Below the pieces are notes generated by a model. It saw nothing but the letters and a program-made list of their open reading frames with translations. It did no database searches and was not told the DNA's origin. Positions 21,301 to 30,851 of a stretch of DNA of 64,000 bases are shown one piece after another. This DNA comes from Tritrichomonas musculus (Eukaryota > Parabasalia > Tritrichomonadida > Tritrichomonadidae). The first letter of the stretch is position 1; each line of letters begins with the position of its first letter. The position numbers and the translations under genes are program-made. Location: assembly GCA_039105265.1 (NCBI GenBank), contig JAPFFF010000008.1, positions 806,001-870,000 on the forward strand, given 5' to 3'.

Positions 21301-21695
21301 GGCTGTCGTATCGTTCTATTTACCGATATCATTCGTTTTTTACAGCACCAATTGTACGCAGCAGAGAAAATACAAAATGGAACTAATACATAAGAAAACA
21401 ATTTGCCAATTAAAGTTAAAAAATCGAGTAATTTTTCAAAAAAAGGCGAAAAATGGTCAATTGAATGATAAAGTTGTTGAAGATCGTTTTCATTTTCTGG
21501 CTTGCTCTCATATTCTGAAACCAAATTGTAAAATATATAATAAGGAGTTAATTTCGATATTCTATTATTATGGATATTTGAATCAGGCTTAATACCGATG
21601 TATGAAAGAGCAATGTTCATTTTATTATTCCATTTTGATGGTTTTTTATTTGAAATAATATTCAGCATTTTTGGATTTTTAGCATTTTTGATCAT
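18330..21695 (-). pseudogene. GXSXG hydrolase-like gene interrupted by expanded minisatellite (copy A)
   Basis: This is the homolog of the intact gene at 25170-27104. The N-terminal part (21695 down to 21042) and the C-terminal hydrolase part (19439 down to 18330) are nearly identical to copy B and lie in the same reading frame: 2256 bases, exactly 752 codons, separate the two ATGs. What lies between is a 27-bp repeat array in which about ten units carry CAA changed to TAA, a stop. The frame is therefore preserved but punctuated by stops. Unless the two halves are expressed separately (the downstream half has its own ATG, MSNNIISYEYKYF, at 19439), the gene is inactive. Key motif GFSMGAM is intact in the C-terminal half. 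Confidence 0.8.
19480..21125. repeat. 27-bp coding minisatellite, about 60 units
   Basis: The unit on the - strand encodes ELYVNEEEQ (variants ELNVNEEEQ and ELNINEEEQ); on the + strand it reads TTCTTGTTCTTCTTCGTTTA plus CATATAA. About 60 units fill 1.64 kb against about 9 in the paralog (26300-26520). Because the unit is a multiple of three, frames stay open for more than 570 codons on the + strand in two registers; these are composition artefacts, not genes. Unit variants occur in recurring blocks, showing homogenisation by slippage or unequal exchange. Confidence 0.97.
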
Positions 21696-21882
21696 ATTTT
21701 ATGTAAAAAATTTTATGTAAAAAAATTTTGTAAGAAAAAACATGTACTTAGAAAAAATAAAAATGTATTTCTTTACTTAAATTCGGAACTTATTCCTAAA
21801 AGCTAATAAAAAACCAAAAAAGCAAAATTTTCGTGAAATTATTAAAATTTATATGGGAAATCGTAATCGCCCATGGCGGTTT

Positions 21883-21990
21883 AGGTCAATATTGACTTTG
21901 TATCGTACCATAGAAAAAAAAGTCTGGAACTTTTTTGCACTTTTGCAAAAAAAAGCATGGGTAGCTACTCATGGTTTTTTCTATATATAA
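21883..21990 (+). repeat. One-sided copy of the AGGTCAATATTGAC repeat
   Basis: Starts AGGTCAATATTGAC and continues through TGTATCGTACC, AACTTTTTTGCACTTTTG and GTAGCTACTCATGG. It is a diverged copy of the long arm found twice, in inverted orientation, inside the transposon at 27352-27841. No matching second arm is seen here, so it is a fragment or solo end. From 21700 to 22580 nothing else is supported. Confidence 0.75.
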
Positions 21991-22582
21991 AAAAATCGAT
22001 ATTATTATGAGCCTTGGCTTATAAACAAGAAAGGACAAATATTTTATATACTAATAAAAGTTCTATTGATTACTTTATAACAGAGAAAATCAAAATTTTA
22101 ATCTAAATATTATATGAATATTTTATATTGTGTAAACAAATGCACAATCCAAAGGCTTAAAAATAAATATGAAACCGTCTTACTCAAAATTAATTAACTA
22201 CCTTTTTTCTTTAAAAGTATATGATTTCCAATATCAATGATATTGGCGAAAGGTTGGAATTTACGTAATTATATACATCAAAATAATAAAATGATGGTGT
22301 TAAAAATATTTGCGCTAAATGAAATTTTGACAAAAGAAGATATCTGTCATAATCTTTTCAACAACAACAGCAAAAAAAGTTCTGTTATTTAATCAATTTC
22401 AACTCCTTTTTAAGTAACTTACAATTTACAAAATAGGCCTTTTTTATTATTATTCGCTTTGTTATTCTTTTATTTTTCTGTTGTTTAAAACCTGAAATTT
22501 GCTTTTGATTTGACTGTAGTGACTTAAATTCACTCTCAAAGCATTTCAAAACATAAAAAACAATTTCTTAGGACCTCGCAAT

Positions 22583-22795
22583 CTATTCGATTGCACGTTT
22601 AAAAGAAACAGATTCCATGAAATTTAAGATATCAATGAAACCAGGATTCTCTTTTGATTCAAAAGAGAAGCTTTTTTTAATGAGTTCAATGCAATAAGAA
22701 GTAATCAAAGGAGAAGCGGAAGGAAATTGAAGTTTCCCTTTGTTTTTACCTTTTGAGACATTTAAAAAAATAAATTTTTTAAAAATATTGGCCAA
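22583..22795 (-). pseudogene. Protein kinase C-lobe scrap
   Basis: The - strand encodes ITSYCIELIKKSFSFESKEN followed by PGFIDILNFME. This matches the end of a kinase C-lobe, where the usual pattern is a Cys/Leu-rich helix, then W/FS..P..RPSF..I. No other kinase motif is nearby. It lies at the junction between the two duplication copies and may derive from the kinase half of the RCC1-kinase pseudogene at 14556-15840. Confidence 0.6.
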
Positions 22796-22955
22796 ATTAT
22801 ACTGACAAATGCCATTTTTTTTTTTTAAATTTATTCTTACGAAAATGTTTTCTATTTAAAAATGAACATTACATTTACACTTTTTGAATGAAATTTACAA
22901 ATTTGAAAAAGAAGAAGAAATACTATAGTTTTTTTTAATATGAAGACCTAAAATA

Positions 22956-24836
22956 TTATGATTTCCAAAATTTGAATAACGAAAATAGATAAATTAGAAT
23001 TACAATATAAGCATTCACTGCTAAAAACATTGGCTTGTCTGATCTATCTTGTTTTTGTATTTCTTGATAAGTTAAATAAAGAATGGCGATAGCAACAATT
23101 GTGTCAAATATGATATAATTGAATAAAAGTGAAGTGACGAACAATTCAAAAATGATTCTTTCATCTCTAAAAATGAAAAATAAAATTGATTCAACAATGA
23201 TAAAGAACATTCCCCACATATTTATTTTCACAGGATTCCACAGGAAAATAAAATAAATAACATATGAAGAACATGCAAAAATAAAAACATGAAAATATCG
23301 ATCAAAGAATTCTATTCCACAGTAAAATAACATATGATGATCAAAGAATTCTAATGTAACTAAAATCAAAAAGATAATAAAAACAATATTCGAAATAAGC
23401 TTGACTGATGATTCAATTTGGATATAGTAAATGAATAATGAAACCTCACAAATTACAATATTACTGATTTCTTCAGACTTGTAATTGAAGTAGTAAAGAA
23501 TTGATATTCCTGCTATAAAAATGGTACAAACAAAAATACTCAATATCAAATGCCCTTCTTTTTGATTGAATTGCATGTACTTCCATGCCGATGATAGTAA
23601 GACGTGTACAAAAAAGAACATCATTGATTTATTTGATTTCAAATCTAAATTGTGTGAGATAAAAAGCAGAGAAAAAATTGAAATTGCAAAAGCAATTGTA
23701 AAGAAAACATATCCCAAATACGAATACTCGAAAATCAACGTAAAATCTAATGCTAATTCAGATATAATCGAAAAGACTAAACCCAAAACATAATCCCCTA
23801 AAGTATCGAGAAACATTAATATAGAGATTGCCAAAACAGCTACATCAATGATGAAGACAAAGACAACTTTAAAGCTAATTTTTCCTACAGAATTTGGCCT
23901 ACTTTTCAATTTATCTTCCAGCTCTTTCATGCTGATATTAAAGGCACCTAGTTCTTCCTCAAGCTGCTTCTTACTTTCATTCTCTGCAATCAGGCTGCTA
24001 TTGCATATTTCAAGATCAATTTCAAGTTGCTCCTTATTTATTTGCTCAGCATGAAGGCTGCTGTTGCATTCTGAGAGGTCGATTTCAAGCTTTTTTTTAC
24101 TGATTTGTTCGTTTGCAAGATTTTCTTTACAGCTCACCAGTTCGCCAACTTCTTGCTGTTTTTCCTTGACATTTGTTAGCTCGCTTTCAAAATGACTCTT
24201 AATCTTAGACATTTCGTCTTTCAGTCCCTCCTTCAGAGTCGTTATTTCGGTTCCAAGTTGTTCTTTAATTTTCAGATCATTTTCGTATTTAAGCGTTATT
24301 GTTTTGAGTTCTTTTTCGAGCTTTTCAGTGGCTTGAATTTGGTTATTCAACTGCATTTCTTTATCATTAAGCTGTTTGATGAACTCATTTTTCACTTGGT
24401 TTGTTCGATTGTATGATATAATTGTGAAGATCAAAAATAACGGAATAAAAACTAAGAGAAAGTAGATGAGTCTTTTGAGTGTCTCGTTCTTCTTGATAAG
24501 ACTAAATGATGACAAGAAAAGGGATGGATTCATGACGTCATAATTGAAACTTCTTCCGTATTGGTGGTATATGCGAAGTACAATATTATCAACTTCCGAA
24601 CTGTTTCGAATATGCCTGAATAAAACACAACCATCGTTACCTTTCTCTTTAATATAGTTGAATAAAAAGTTTACAACTTCTTTTTCTTCATTTGGGTCTC
24701 GAATTTTTTGGTCAAAATAAATTTCAAGAATCCGATCTAGTGAACATATATCTCTATTCATAAAATCAGGTTTACTGATATAGTCAAGAATATTTTTAGA
24801 AATTCTGGCTTCTTCTTCGAAATGATTTGCTTCCAT
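22956..24836 (-). CDS. Coiled-coil polytopic membrane protein (copy B)
   Basis: Near-identical paralog of 16181-18013, 626 residues from the shared start MEANHF. An upstream in-frame ATG at 24902 would add 22 residues, mostly a phenylalanine run encoded by a poly-T/A tract; copy A does not share it, so I reject it. Layout: soluble N-terminus, one span (about 124-143), coiled coil (about 150-320), then about nine hydrophobic spans. Copy B carries about 16 more residues than A near LVTLEFFDHHMLFYCGIEFF, where a 16-bp direct repeat (GATCAAAGAATTCTA) brackets the extra DNA; A is therefore likely a deletion by replication slippage, or B a duplication. Function unknown; membrane tether or sensor is only inference. 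Confidence 0.82.
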   Translation of the reverse strand: MEANHFEEEARISKNILDYISKPDFMNRDICSLDRILEIYFDQKIRDPNEEKEVVNFLFNYIKEKGNDGCVLFRHIRNSSEVDNIVLRIYHQYGRSFNYDVMNPSLFLSSFSLIKKNETLKRLIYFLLVFIPLFLIFTIISYNRTNQVKNEFIKQLNDKEMQLNNQIQATEKLEKELKTITLKYENDLKIKEQLGTEITTLKEGLKDEMSKIKSHFESELTNVKEKQQEVGELVSCKENLANEQISKKKLEIDLSECNSSLHAEQINKEQLEIDLEICNSSLIAENESKKQLEEELGAFNISMKELEDKLKSRPNSVGKISFKVVFVFIIDVAVLAISILMFLDTLGDYVLGLVFSIISELALDFTLIFEYSYLGYVFFTIAFAISIFSLLFISHNLDLKSNKSMMFFFVHVLLSSAWKYMQFNQKEGHLILSIFVCTIFIAGISILYYFNYKSEEISNIVICEVSLFIYYIQIESSVKLISNIVFIIFLILVTLEFFDHHMLFYCGIEFFDRYFHVFIFACSSYVIYFIFLWNPVKINMWGMFFIIVESILFFIFRDERIIFELFVTSLLFNYIIFDTIVAIAILYLTYQEIQKQDRSDKPMFLAVNAYIVILIYLFSLFKFWKS

Positions 24837-25169
24837 TCTAAAAAAAAAAAAAAAAGTTTGGCGCCAATTTTTGAGATAATTTTTTTCTATGAATTCATTC
24901 AAAATTTCTCATTTTTTCAAAAGTGGTTCATCAAACAACAATTTTATATTTAACTCAAATCTTTATTATATTTATTATTTTTTTTACTAAAAATAAATAT
25001 ATATAAATAAATTACTATTGTATTCCAAAAATATTTTAAATTTATCAATATAAAGCGTATATAAGCCTATCCTCAATTAGGATAAGGATTTGATAATACT
25101 CATTCAATATTTCTATGAGTTCATTCATTCATTTTTTTTTTTTTTATTTTACTTTCCTTATTTTCCTAT

Positions 25170-27104
25170 CTAGGGGTTGCATAATTCTGAGGATATATCA
25201 TAATACTTATTAAGCAAATAAGATATATAATTATGCCTTCCATTTGAATTCATATCATTTACATATTTTGGGAAATCTGTTATCATATATGACTGTCCTA
25301 TCAATGGTTTAAAAACAAATAACTTTGATATATAATTATTTTCATGATCAGTAACCCAATCTCTCATCATAAAATAAGATTGATAACAGTGAGCATGATT
25401 CTCATCTCTTGCTATTCTGAGATTCTTTTCTCCAATGAAGTTCATTATTCCTTTTCCTAGTCCGAGAGGATTAAAAACAACCGAAGAGAAACCATACTTG
25501 ACTGCCATTGCAGTTGCAAACATCGCCCCCATTGAGAAGCCAAGAAAAACAGGAACAATTGGACATTCTCTTGTGATCTCCTCATTTACTCTGTTTATAT
25601 GATCAACAAGAGCCTGTGTAAACTTATCTGCATGAATAATTGAAGGTGGCACTAAATTTAAAATGTTTTTGGTACAATTAACAAAGTCCTTAAAACTTTG
25701 CATTGGTTGAAAAGTGATGTATAATGGCATTATTTGGTCAATTCCTTTCTCTTCGTATTCCTTTGCTTTTTCAGGAGTCAATATTCCAAGAACTTTGGCA
25801 TTTATTATATAAAACGTATGGTCTGGATTTTTCACTGCAACATGAAATTGCGAATCAAAGCTCTGTGAATGATACCAGCCATCTTCGCTAAAGTACCAAT
25901 CGAAATCATCCAAATTCTCAAAAAAAGCATCAAATAGGAACAAGTTTTGCTCTTCATCATTACAATAATCTAGTAAATAAAAAGAGTCGGATGTTATAGA
26001 ACTGAGAAATAATAAATACTTGTTCATGCCGAATAATAAGTATGGAGAACAATATATCGGTAAATTTTCACGAACTTCACCAATCTGTTTAAGCTTTTCT
26101 CCTACCATTAAGTTTGTATAAATAGTTTTATACAATGGTTCTGCTTCTTTCCCTCCATATTGTTGGATAAAATGTTTTATACGCTTTGTTTGGCCTTCTC
26201 TTCTGTTAACAAAGTGTAATATTATGAATAAATCCTGTATAAAATATTTATATTCATATGATACTATGTTATTGCTCATGTTTTTATTTATTCCTTGTTC
26301 ATATCCATTTATTTCTTGTTCTTCTTCATTTACATATAATTCTTGTTCTTCTTCGTTTACATATAATTCTTGTTCTTCTTCATTTACATATAATTCTTGT
26401 TCTTCTTCATTTACATATAATTCTTGTTCTTCTTCGTTTACATATAAATCTTGCTCTTCTACATTTTTATAAAACAATTGTTCTTCATTATTTACATCCA
26501 ATTCCTGTTCTTCTTCATTTACATCCAATTCCTGTTCTTCATAATCTATGATTTGAATTAGTTGAATGTATGGATATTTACCCAAAGTGATTATCGTTTG
26601 TTGGCGGTCAATTGACGACAGTAAAGCTATGCATTTCAATTTTGTCATTGAATTTAAATCTTCATTCAAAAGCTTAATTTCTATCAACTTCAATACAGCA
26701 TGAAATAATGGCTGCCGTATCGTTCTATTTACCGATATCATTCGTTTTTTACAGCACCAATTGTACGCAGCAGAGAAAATACAAAATGGAACTAATAAAT
26801 AAGAAAGCAATTTGCCAATTAAAGTTAAAAAATCGAGTATTTTTTCAAAAAAAGGCGAAAAATGGTCAATTGAATGATAAAGTTGTTGAAGATCGTTTTC
26901 ATTTTCTGGTTTGCTCTCATATTCTGAAACCAAATTGTAAAATATATAATAAGGAGTTAATTTCGATATTCTATTATTATGGATATTTGAATCAGGCTTA
27001 ATACCGATGTATGAAAGAGCAATGTTCATTTTATTATTCCATTTTGATGGTTTTTTATTTGAAATAATATTCAGTATTTTTGGATTTTTAGCATTTTTGA
27101 TCAT
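25170..27104 (-). CDS. Membrane-anchored GXSXG hydrolase-like protein with EEQELYVN repeats
   Basis: The 644-residue protein has a soluble N-terminal part and a hydrophobic segment at about 90-112 (LTLIGKLLSYLLVPFCIFSA) followed by CCKKR, a likely single membrane anchor. A repeat region (about 195-275) has nine or so copies of ELYVNEEEQ, strongly acidic. The C-terminal 360 residues contain VPVFLGFSMGAMFATAMAVK; GFSMG fits the GXSXG nucleophile elbow of alpha/beta hydrolases (Ser about 523). A candidate catalytic His lies in GRHNYISYLL near the C-terminus. This resembles lipase/esterase-like serine hydrolases, but the exact family and substrate are not clear. The gene is the intact counterpart of the interrupted copy at 18330-21695. 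Confidence 0.8.
   Translation of the reverse strand: MIKNAKNPKILNIISNKKPSKWNNKMNIALSYIGIKPDSNIHNNRISKLTPYYIFYNLVSEYESKPENENDLQQLYHSIDHFSPFFEKILDFLTLIGKLLSYLLVPFCIFSAAYNWCCKKRMISVNRTIRQPLFHAVLKLIEIKLLNEDLNSMTKLKCIALLSSIDRQQTIITLGKYPYIQLIQIIDYEEQELDVNEEEQELDVNNEEQLFYKNVEEQDLYVNEEEQELYVNEEEQELYVNEEEQELYVNEEEQELYVNEEEQEINGYEQGINKNMSNNIVSYEYKYFIQDLFIILHFVNRREGQTKRIKHFIQQYGGKEAEPLYKTIYTNLMVGEKLKQIGEVRENLPIYCSPYLLFGMNKYLLFLSSITSDSFYLLDYCNDEEQNLFLFDAFFENLDDFDWYFSEDGWYHSQSFDSQFHVAVKNPDHTFYIINAKVLGILTPEKAKEYEEKGIDQIMPLYITFQPMQSFKDFVNCTKNILNLVPPSIIHADKFTQALVDHINRVNEEITRECPIVPVFLGFSMGAMFATAMAVKYGFSSVVFNPLGLGKGIMNFIGEKNLRIARDENHAHCYQSYFMMRDWVTDHENNYISKLFVFKPLIGQSYMITDFPKYVNDMNSNGRHNYISYLLNKYYDISSELCNP
26300..26530. 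repeat. 27-bp coding minisatellite, short allele (about 9 units)
   Basis: Same unit as the array at 19480-21125, with five tidy ELYVNEEEQ units and about four diverged ones (ELDVNEEEQ, LFYKNVEEQ). The diverged edge units are probably the ancestral ones. No stop-bearing unit is present here. Confidence 0.93.
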
Positions 27105-27251
27105 ATTTTATGTAAAAAAAAATTTTGCCTTAAATTTTGTAAGAAAAAACATGTTCTTAGAAAAAATAAAAATGTATTTCTTTACTTAAATTCGGAACTT
27201 ATTCCTAAAAGCTAATAAAAAACCAAAAAAGCAAAATTTTCGTGAAATCAT

Positions 27252-28459
27252 ATAGGTCGGCCAGAATAACGAGTTTTGTCAAAAAAAAAAAAAAAAAAAA
27301 AAAAAAAAGGAGATATTTTTTGCCCCCAATCTCTTTTGACCCCAACGGTTAAGGTCAATATTGACCCTGTATCGTACTTCAGAAAAAATCGGCGAGAACT
27401 TTTTTGCACTTTTGTGAAAAAAACCATGAGTAGCTACTCACGCTTTTTTTACGGAAATTTCAAAAAAATCATTTTTATTAAAAAGCAGCTCTAGATAAAA
27501 TTTCTTCCATCCCGAGTAAGTTATTCGTAATTAGCATCTCATTGTAGTAATTATTAAACCAATTTTTTCTTTTTTAGGTAAAAAAAATATTAATTAATAA
27601 TATTATAGATATCTCTTTATAAAAAAATATATAAGATTTTCTTCACATATTCGTGTCTATGATGTTATATATAGCAATAAATGTTTACTAATCTTTTCAA
27701 AAATATACAATTAGCATTATTTGTTAAAAATTAAAATTTAGAGAAAAAAGCGTGAGTAGCTACTCATGGTTTTTTTCACAAAAGTGCAAAAAAGTTCTCG
27801 CCGATTTTTTCTGAAGTACGATACAGGGTCAATATTGACCTTTAAAATAAATAATATTAATATATCCTATAATTATCATAAAAAAAGATAATCATTTATG
27901 TTTACTTATATTTTTAATATTATATTAAATTTAGTATAATCATTAATAAATAAATATTTATTTTATTTAACATGAAAAATGCATTTTTAAAAATTCAATT
28001 CATTTTGAAAAAGTTTAGGATAATTTCCTTTAAGATTTTCTTCTTTTTTTCATTTTTAAGTCGACTTTTGTTGTTATATAAGTTTTTATAATATAATAAT
28101 AAAAAGGAAATTTGATCTTCTATTTTTTCATAAATTGTATTAAATTTTTTCCATCAATTCACTGATGAATAATAAATATTTCTAAATTATTATTATATTT
28201 ATATATATTATATATAGTATATAAATATATAAAATAATAAAATAACATTTGAATTTAATATATAACAGGATATAATTATTTTAAATTCAAATTTCAAAAA
28301 AATGATGATAAAAAAAATCCAACTCAAGAATTTCCACCAAATTTAGATGTTTTCTTAATCATATTTTCATGAAACAAATATATAAGTTTGGGAAGTTTCT
28401 AGTGTTTTTTAAAATTTGGCTTTATGTTTTTGACAAATACGTTATTTTGGCCGACCTAT
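27252..28459. mobile_element. Non-autonomous DNA transposon with 8-bp target duplication (1208 bp)
   Basis: Terminal inverted repeats ATAGGTCGGCCAGAATAACG (left) and the reverse complement of CGTTATTTTGGCCGACCTAT (right) match over about 30 bases. The flanks are GAAATCAT and GAAATTAT, an 8-bp duplication with one change. The empty site GAAATTAT survives in duplication copy A at 21835-21842, directly proving insertion after the duplication. There is no transposase; the inside is A/T-rich with a second, nested inverted-repeat element. The 8-bp duplication fits hAT-like elements, but the ends alone do not settle the superfamily. Confidence 0.88.
27352..27841. mobile_element. Nested inverted-repeat element (about 490 bp)
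   Basis: Two arms of about 105 bases, 27352-27456 and 27737-27841, are near-perfect inverted copies starting AGGTCAATATTGACCCTGTA and containing GAGTAGCTACTC. TTA flanks both sides, which would suit a PIF/Harbinger-type 3-bp duplication. However, related copies at 21876 and 56625-56665 share the outer CGGTTAAGG as well, so the true end is uncertain. It sits inside the larger element at 27252-28459. Confidence 0.75.
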
Positions 28460-28480
28460 GAAATTATTAAAATTTATATT

Positions 28481-29697
28481 ATTATTTTATTTATCTGGAA
28501 AAAATTACTAATCCATTTCTTTATTATGATTAGTTTTTTTGTATATGCATTCTTTCATGCTTAAATCGCATGAAGTCATAAGCCTTAATTCTTGATTAAA
28601 ACATTTTTGATACAAATGAAATCATGTAAAATATTGGCTAAATATAATGTTTAAGATAAATATAGATAGCCAAAGTCAGCAAAGCAAATTTCTGAATCTT
28701 TATTTCAAATTATTCTTTTTGTAATAAATCATATAAAATATTGAAATAAAGAAGGTTAAAAACTATAGATAAAATCATATTTCGATTTTCTCTTTCATAC
28801 TTCTTTGATATTTAAAATATTTGACGTTTTATTATAATGAATCATTTGTAATACTTTTTGGCAGCTTAAATATTATTCATGAGCTTAATACTTACCATTA
28901 AATCTCATCATCCGATATATTTCATTGTATTTCCTCTGTTTTTAACTTCGAAGATAAAAACTATTGAATTTTATAATTTTCTTTAGAATTAATTAATATC
29001 CTATATCTCAAAACATTACGTATAAAACTTTTCTATTATTTTAAAAATAATAATAAATAAATAATAAATTAATTATATTAGAAATTAACGATATCGAAAA
29101 AGTTTTAGAAGTCCTTGATTTGTTGTTACTGGCATCTTGTTTTGAATAAAAAATTAATTCAATTTTGAATATATAAATTTCAATTGCAGTTGAACATTTT
29201 ATACAAAAACTTATCATCAATTGAATTTTTATATAAATATTTGGTCCTAAATTGAGAAAGCCTTAAAAAAAAGGCATCTTGATTTCAAATTTTCTGTGCT
29301 AAAAAGTTTGTAAAACAAACTTTTTTGAATGAATTTGAATTTGCTTTAAAAAATATAAGTAAAATATCCCATAAAATATATTTATACATAATTTTATGTT
29401 ATTATAATTTTATATGCAATATACATTTTCTATTCATCAAATAAATAATATATTTATTTAATGATAGTAAAGATAAATGTATTTTAATTCAAAATAATTC
29501 TTGTTTTGATTATATCTTCATATCCAATAAATAATATTATTCAACAATATTGTTTTATTTTTTTAACTAATATTTCAATAATATAATTTAATTGTTTTTA
29601 TTAAATTATAAGCCAATGGTTTCTGCAAAAGAATTTTTTTTGGACCAAATTTTTTTTGAAAAAGTTCAGAAAAACTTAAACATTTATTCATTCATCA
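28481..29697. other. Non-coding AT-rich stretch
   Basis: Nothing coding is supported in these 1.2 kb. Immediately before the next gene the sequence ATTCATTCATCAATG places TCATT about 10 bases before the start codon, compatible with a trichomonad initiator element. Confidence 0.5.
29688..29692 (+). promoter_or_regulatory. Initiator-like TCATT
   Basis: TCATT ends five bases before the ATG at 29698. Trichomonad core promoters use an initiator TCAYW within about 20 bases of the start codon, so this is the expected place. Assignment is by motif and position only, and the motif is common in such DNA. Confidence 0.4.
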
Positions 29698-30813
29698 ATG
29701 ATGAACATTATAGAACAAATAGAAAAAATGAAACAAATTCAAAATAGTATTTTGGAATTTGTTGATAAAGAGGATGATACGGAAGAATATTTTCAAAATA
29801 TCATTACACAAATTGAAGATATAAATCTTTCAAAGAAAAAAAAAGGAATGAAGACATTACTTTATTTGTTATCCAAAATATCCAATAATCATTATCGTTA
29901 TCCAAATTTCATCACAAAAATTGAACGAATAATTCAACAATACAAACAAGAAATAACGAATTTTTTTTCTAATTTTGAAATCTACAAAATCTTTCGAAAG
30001 AATTGCTTAATTCTACTATTTCTTTATAAAGAAGAAATAATGAAAATGGATGACGATATCTCTAGAATAATACCAAAACGCATTTTTATTTATTTATTCC
30101 CGGAAAAATCGTATGAAATGAAGTTCATTGACAAAATTCCAGAAAATTATGAAGATAAACAAATCATTGGGGAAAATGATGATATGATCAGTGAAATCAT
30201 ACGAAAGGATTTGATTGAAGACTTCATTACGTTTGTTAACAAGAATAATTATTCATTAAAAAGCAAAATTAAAAGATCATTTTTCGAAACAAATGATTTT
30301 TTAATCAAGCATGGAGAGACGACTTTAATTGACTATGCAGCATTCTTTGGATCAACGCAAATATTCAAATATTTGTATACAAATGGCGCTGAAATAACAT
30401 CAAGATTGTGGCTCTATGGAATTCATAGCGACAATCCAGAGATTATTCATCATCTTTTGGAAAAAAAAGTTGGACCACCGAATGGATCGTATGAGGAATG
30501 CATCAAAGAGGCAATCAAATGTCATCATAATGATATCACAAATTATATTCAATCTAATTTGATTAATGAAGATATTAAAAGTATCATTGCTATTAATTTT
30601 GAAGAAAACTATAAAACAAATATTTATTCATATAGTTTTCATTATTACAATTTTTCATATTTTCCATCAGAAATCCAATATAAAATCATTTTTTATTACG
30701 CATGCCAATACGATTATCTTGAAATTGTTGAATATTTCCTAAATTCATTTAGAATTGATATCACCGAAAGAATAATTATCATATATAAATTCTTATCAAA
30801 TTATAAAATTTAA
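29698..30813 (+). CDS. DUF3447/ankyrin-type protein, prematurely ended
   Basis: The 371-residue frame is a typical N-terminal part of the large trichomonad DUF3447/ankyrin family: an all-helical leader (about 1-160), then ankyrin-like units such as GETTLIDYAAFFGSTQIFKY with LYTNGAEI, and GIHSDNPEIIHHLLEKK. It stops at 30811-30813, but 40 bases further on another frame continues the fold (TPLRNAAKNDNQEILNLLL). The natural gene therefore ran on into the BspA-like repeats at 30852-31667 and is now broken by a stop plus a frame change. Such ankyrin proteins are thought to be protein-interaction scaffolds. The short form could still be expressed. Confidence 0.7.
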   Translation: MMNIIEQIEKMKQIQNSILEFVDKEDDTEEYFQNIITQIEDINLSKKKKGMKTLLYLLSKISNNHYRYPNFITKIERIIQQYKQEITNFFSNFEIYKIFRKNCLILLFLYKEEIMKMDDDISRIIPKRIFIYLFPEKSYEMKFIDKIPENYEDKQIIGENDDMISEIIRKDLIEDFITFVNKNNYSLKSKIKRSFFETNDFLIKHGETTLIDYAAFFGSTQIFKYLYTNGAEITSRLWLYGIHSDNPEIIHHLLEKKVGPPNGSYEECIKEAIKCHHNDITNYIQSNLINEDIKSIIAINFEENYKTNIYSYSFHYYNFSYFPSEIQYKIIFYYACQYDYLEIVEYFLNSFRIDITERIIIIYKFLSNYKI

Positions 30814-30851
30814 ATTGATTAATGGTATTTTAAATTAATTCTTTTTATCAA

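Larger units (their letters stand above)
15970..21868. repeat. Segmental duplication, copy A
   Basis: This interval is the first copy of a tandem duplication; the second copy is 22745-28480. Alignment by eye runs from CTTTTGAGACATTT near 15970 (22748 in copy B) to GAAATTATTAAAATTTATAT near 21835-21855 (28460-28480). Coding and non-coding parts are almost identical. The main differences are the minisatellite expansion in A (19480-21125), a transposon in B (27252-28459) and a small coding indel. Such close identity implies a recent event or ongoing conversion. Confidence 0.9.
22745..28480. repeat. Segmental duplication, copy B
   Basis: Second copy of the tandem duplication (see 15970-21868), in the same orientation. 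It contains the intact versions of both genes, the short minisatellite and a 1.2 kb transposon insertion. Non-coding spacers such as 24900-25170 match copy A at 18060-18330 almost base for base. Confidence 0.9.

Noticed and set aside
24837-24902. Upstream ATG giving a 648-residue form of the copy B membrane protein
   Set aside because: The extra residues come from a homopolymer tract and are not shared with copy A, where the coding match starts at MEANHF.
26224-26551. Short + strand frames over the copy B minisatellite
   Set aside because: Same artefact as in copy A; the intact gene is on the - strand.
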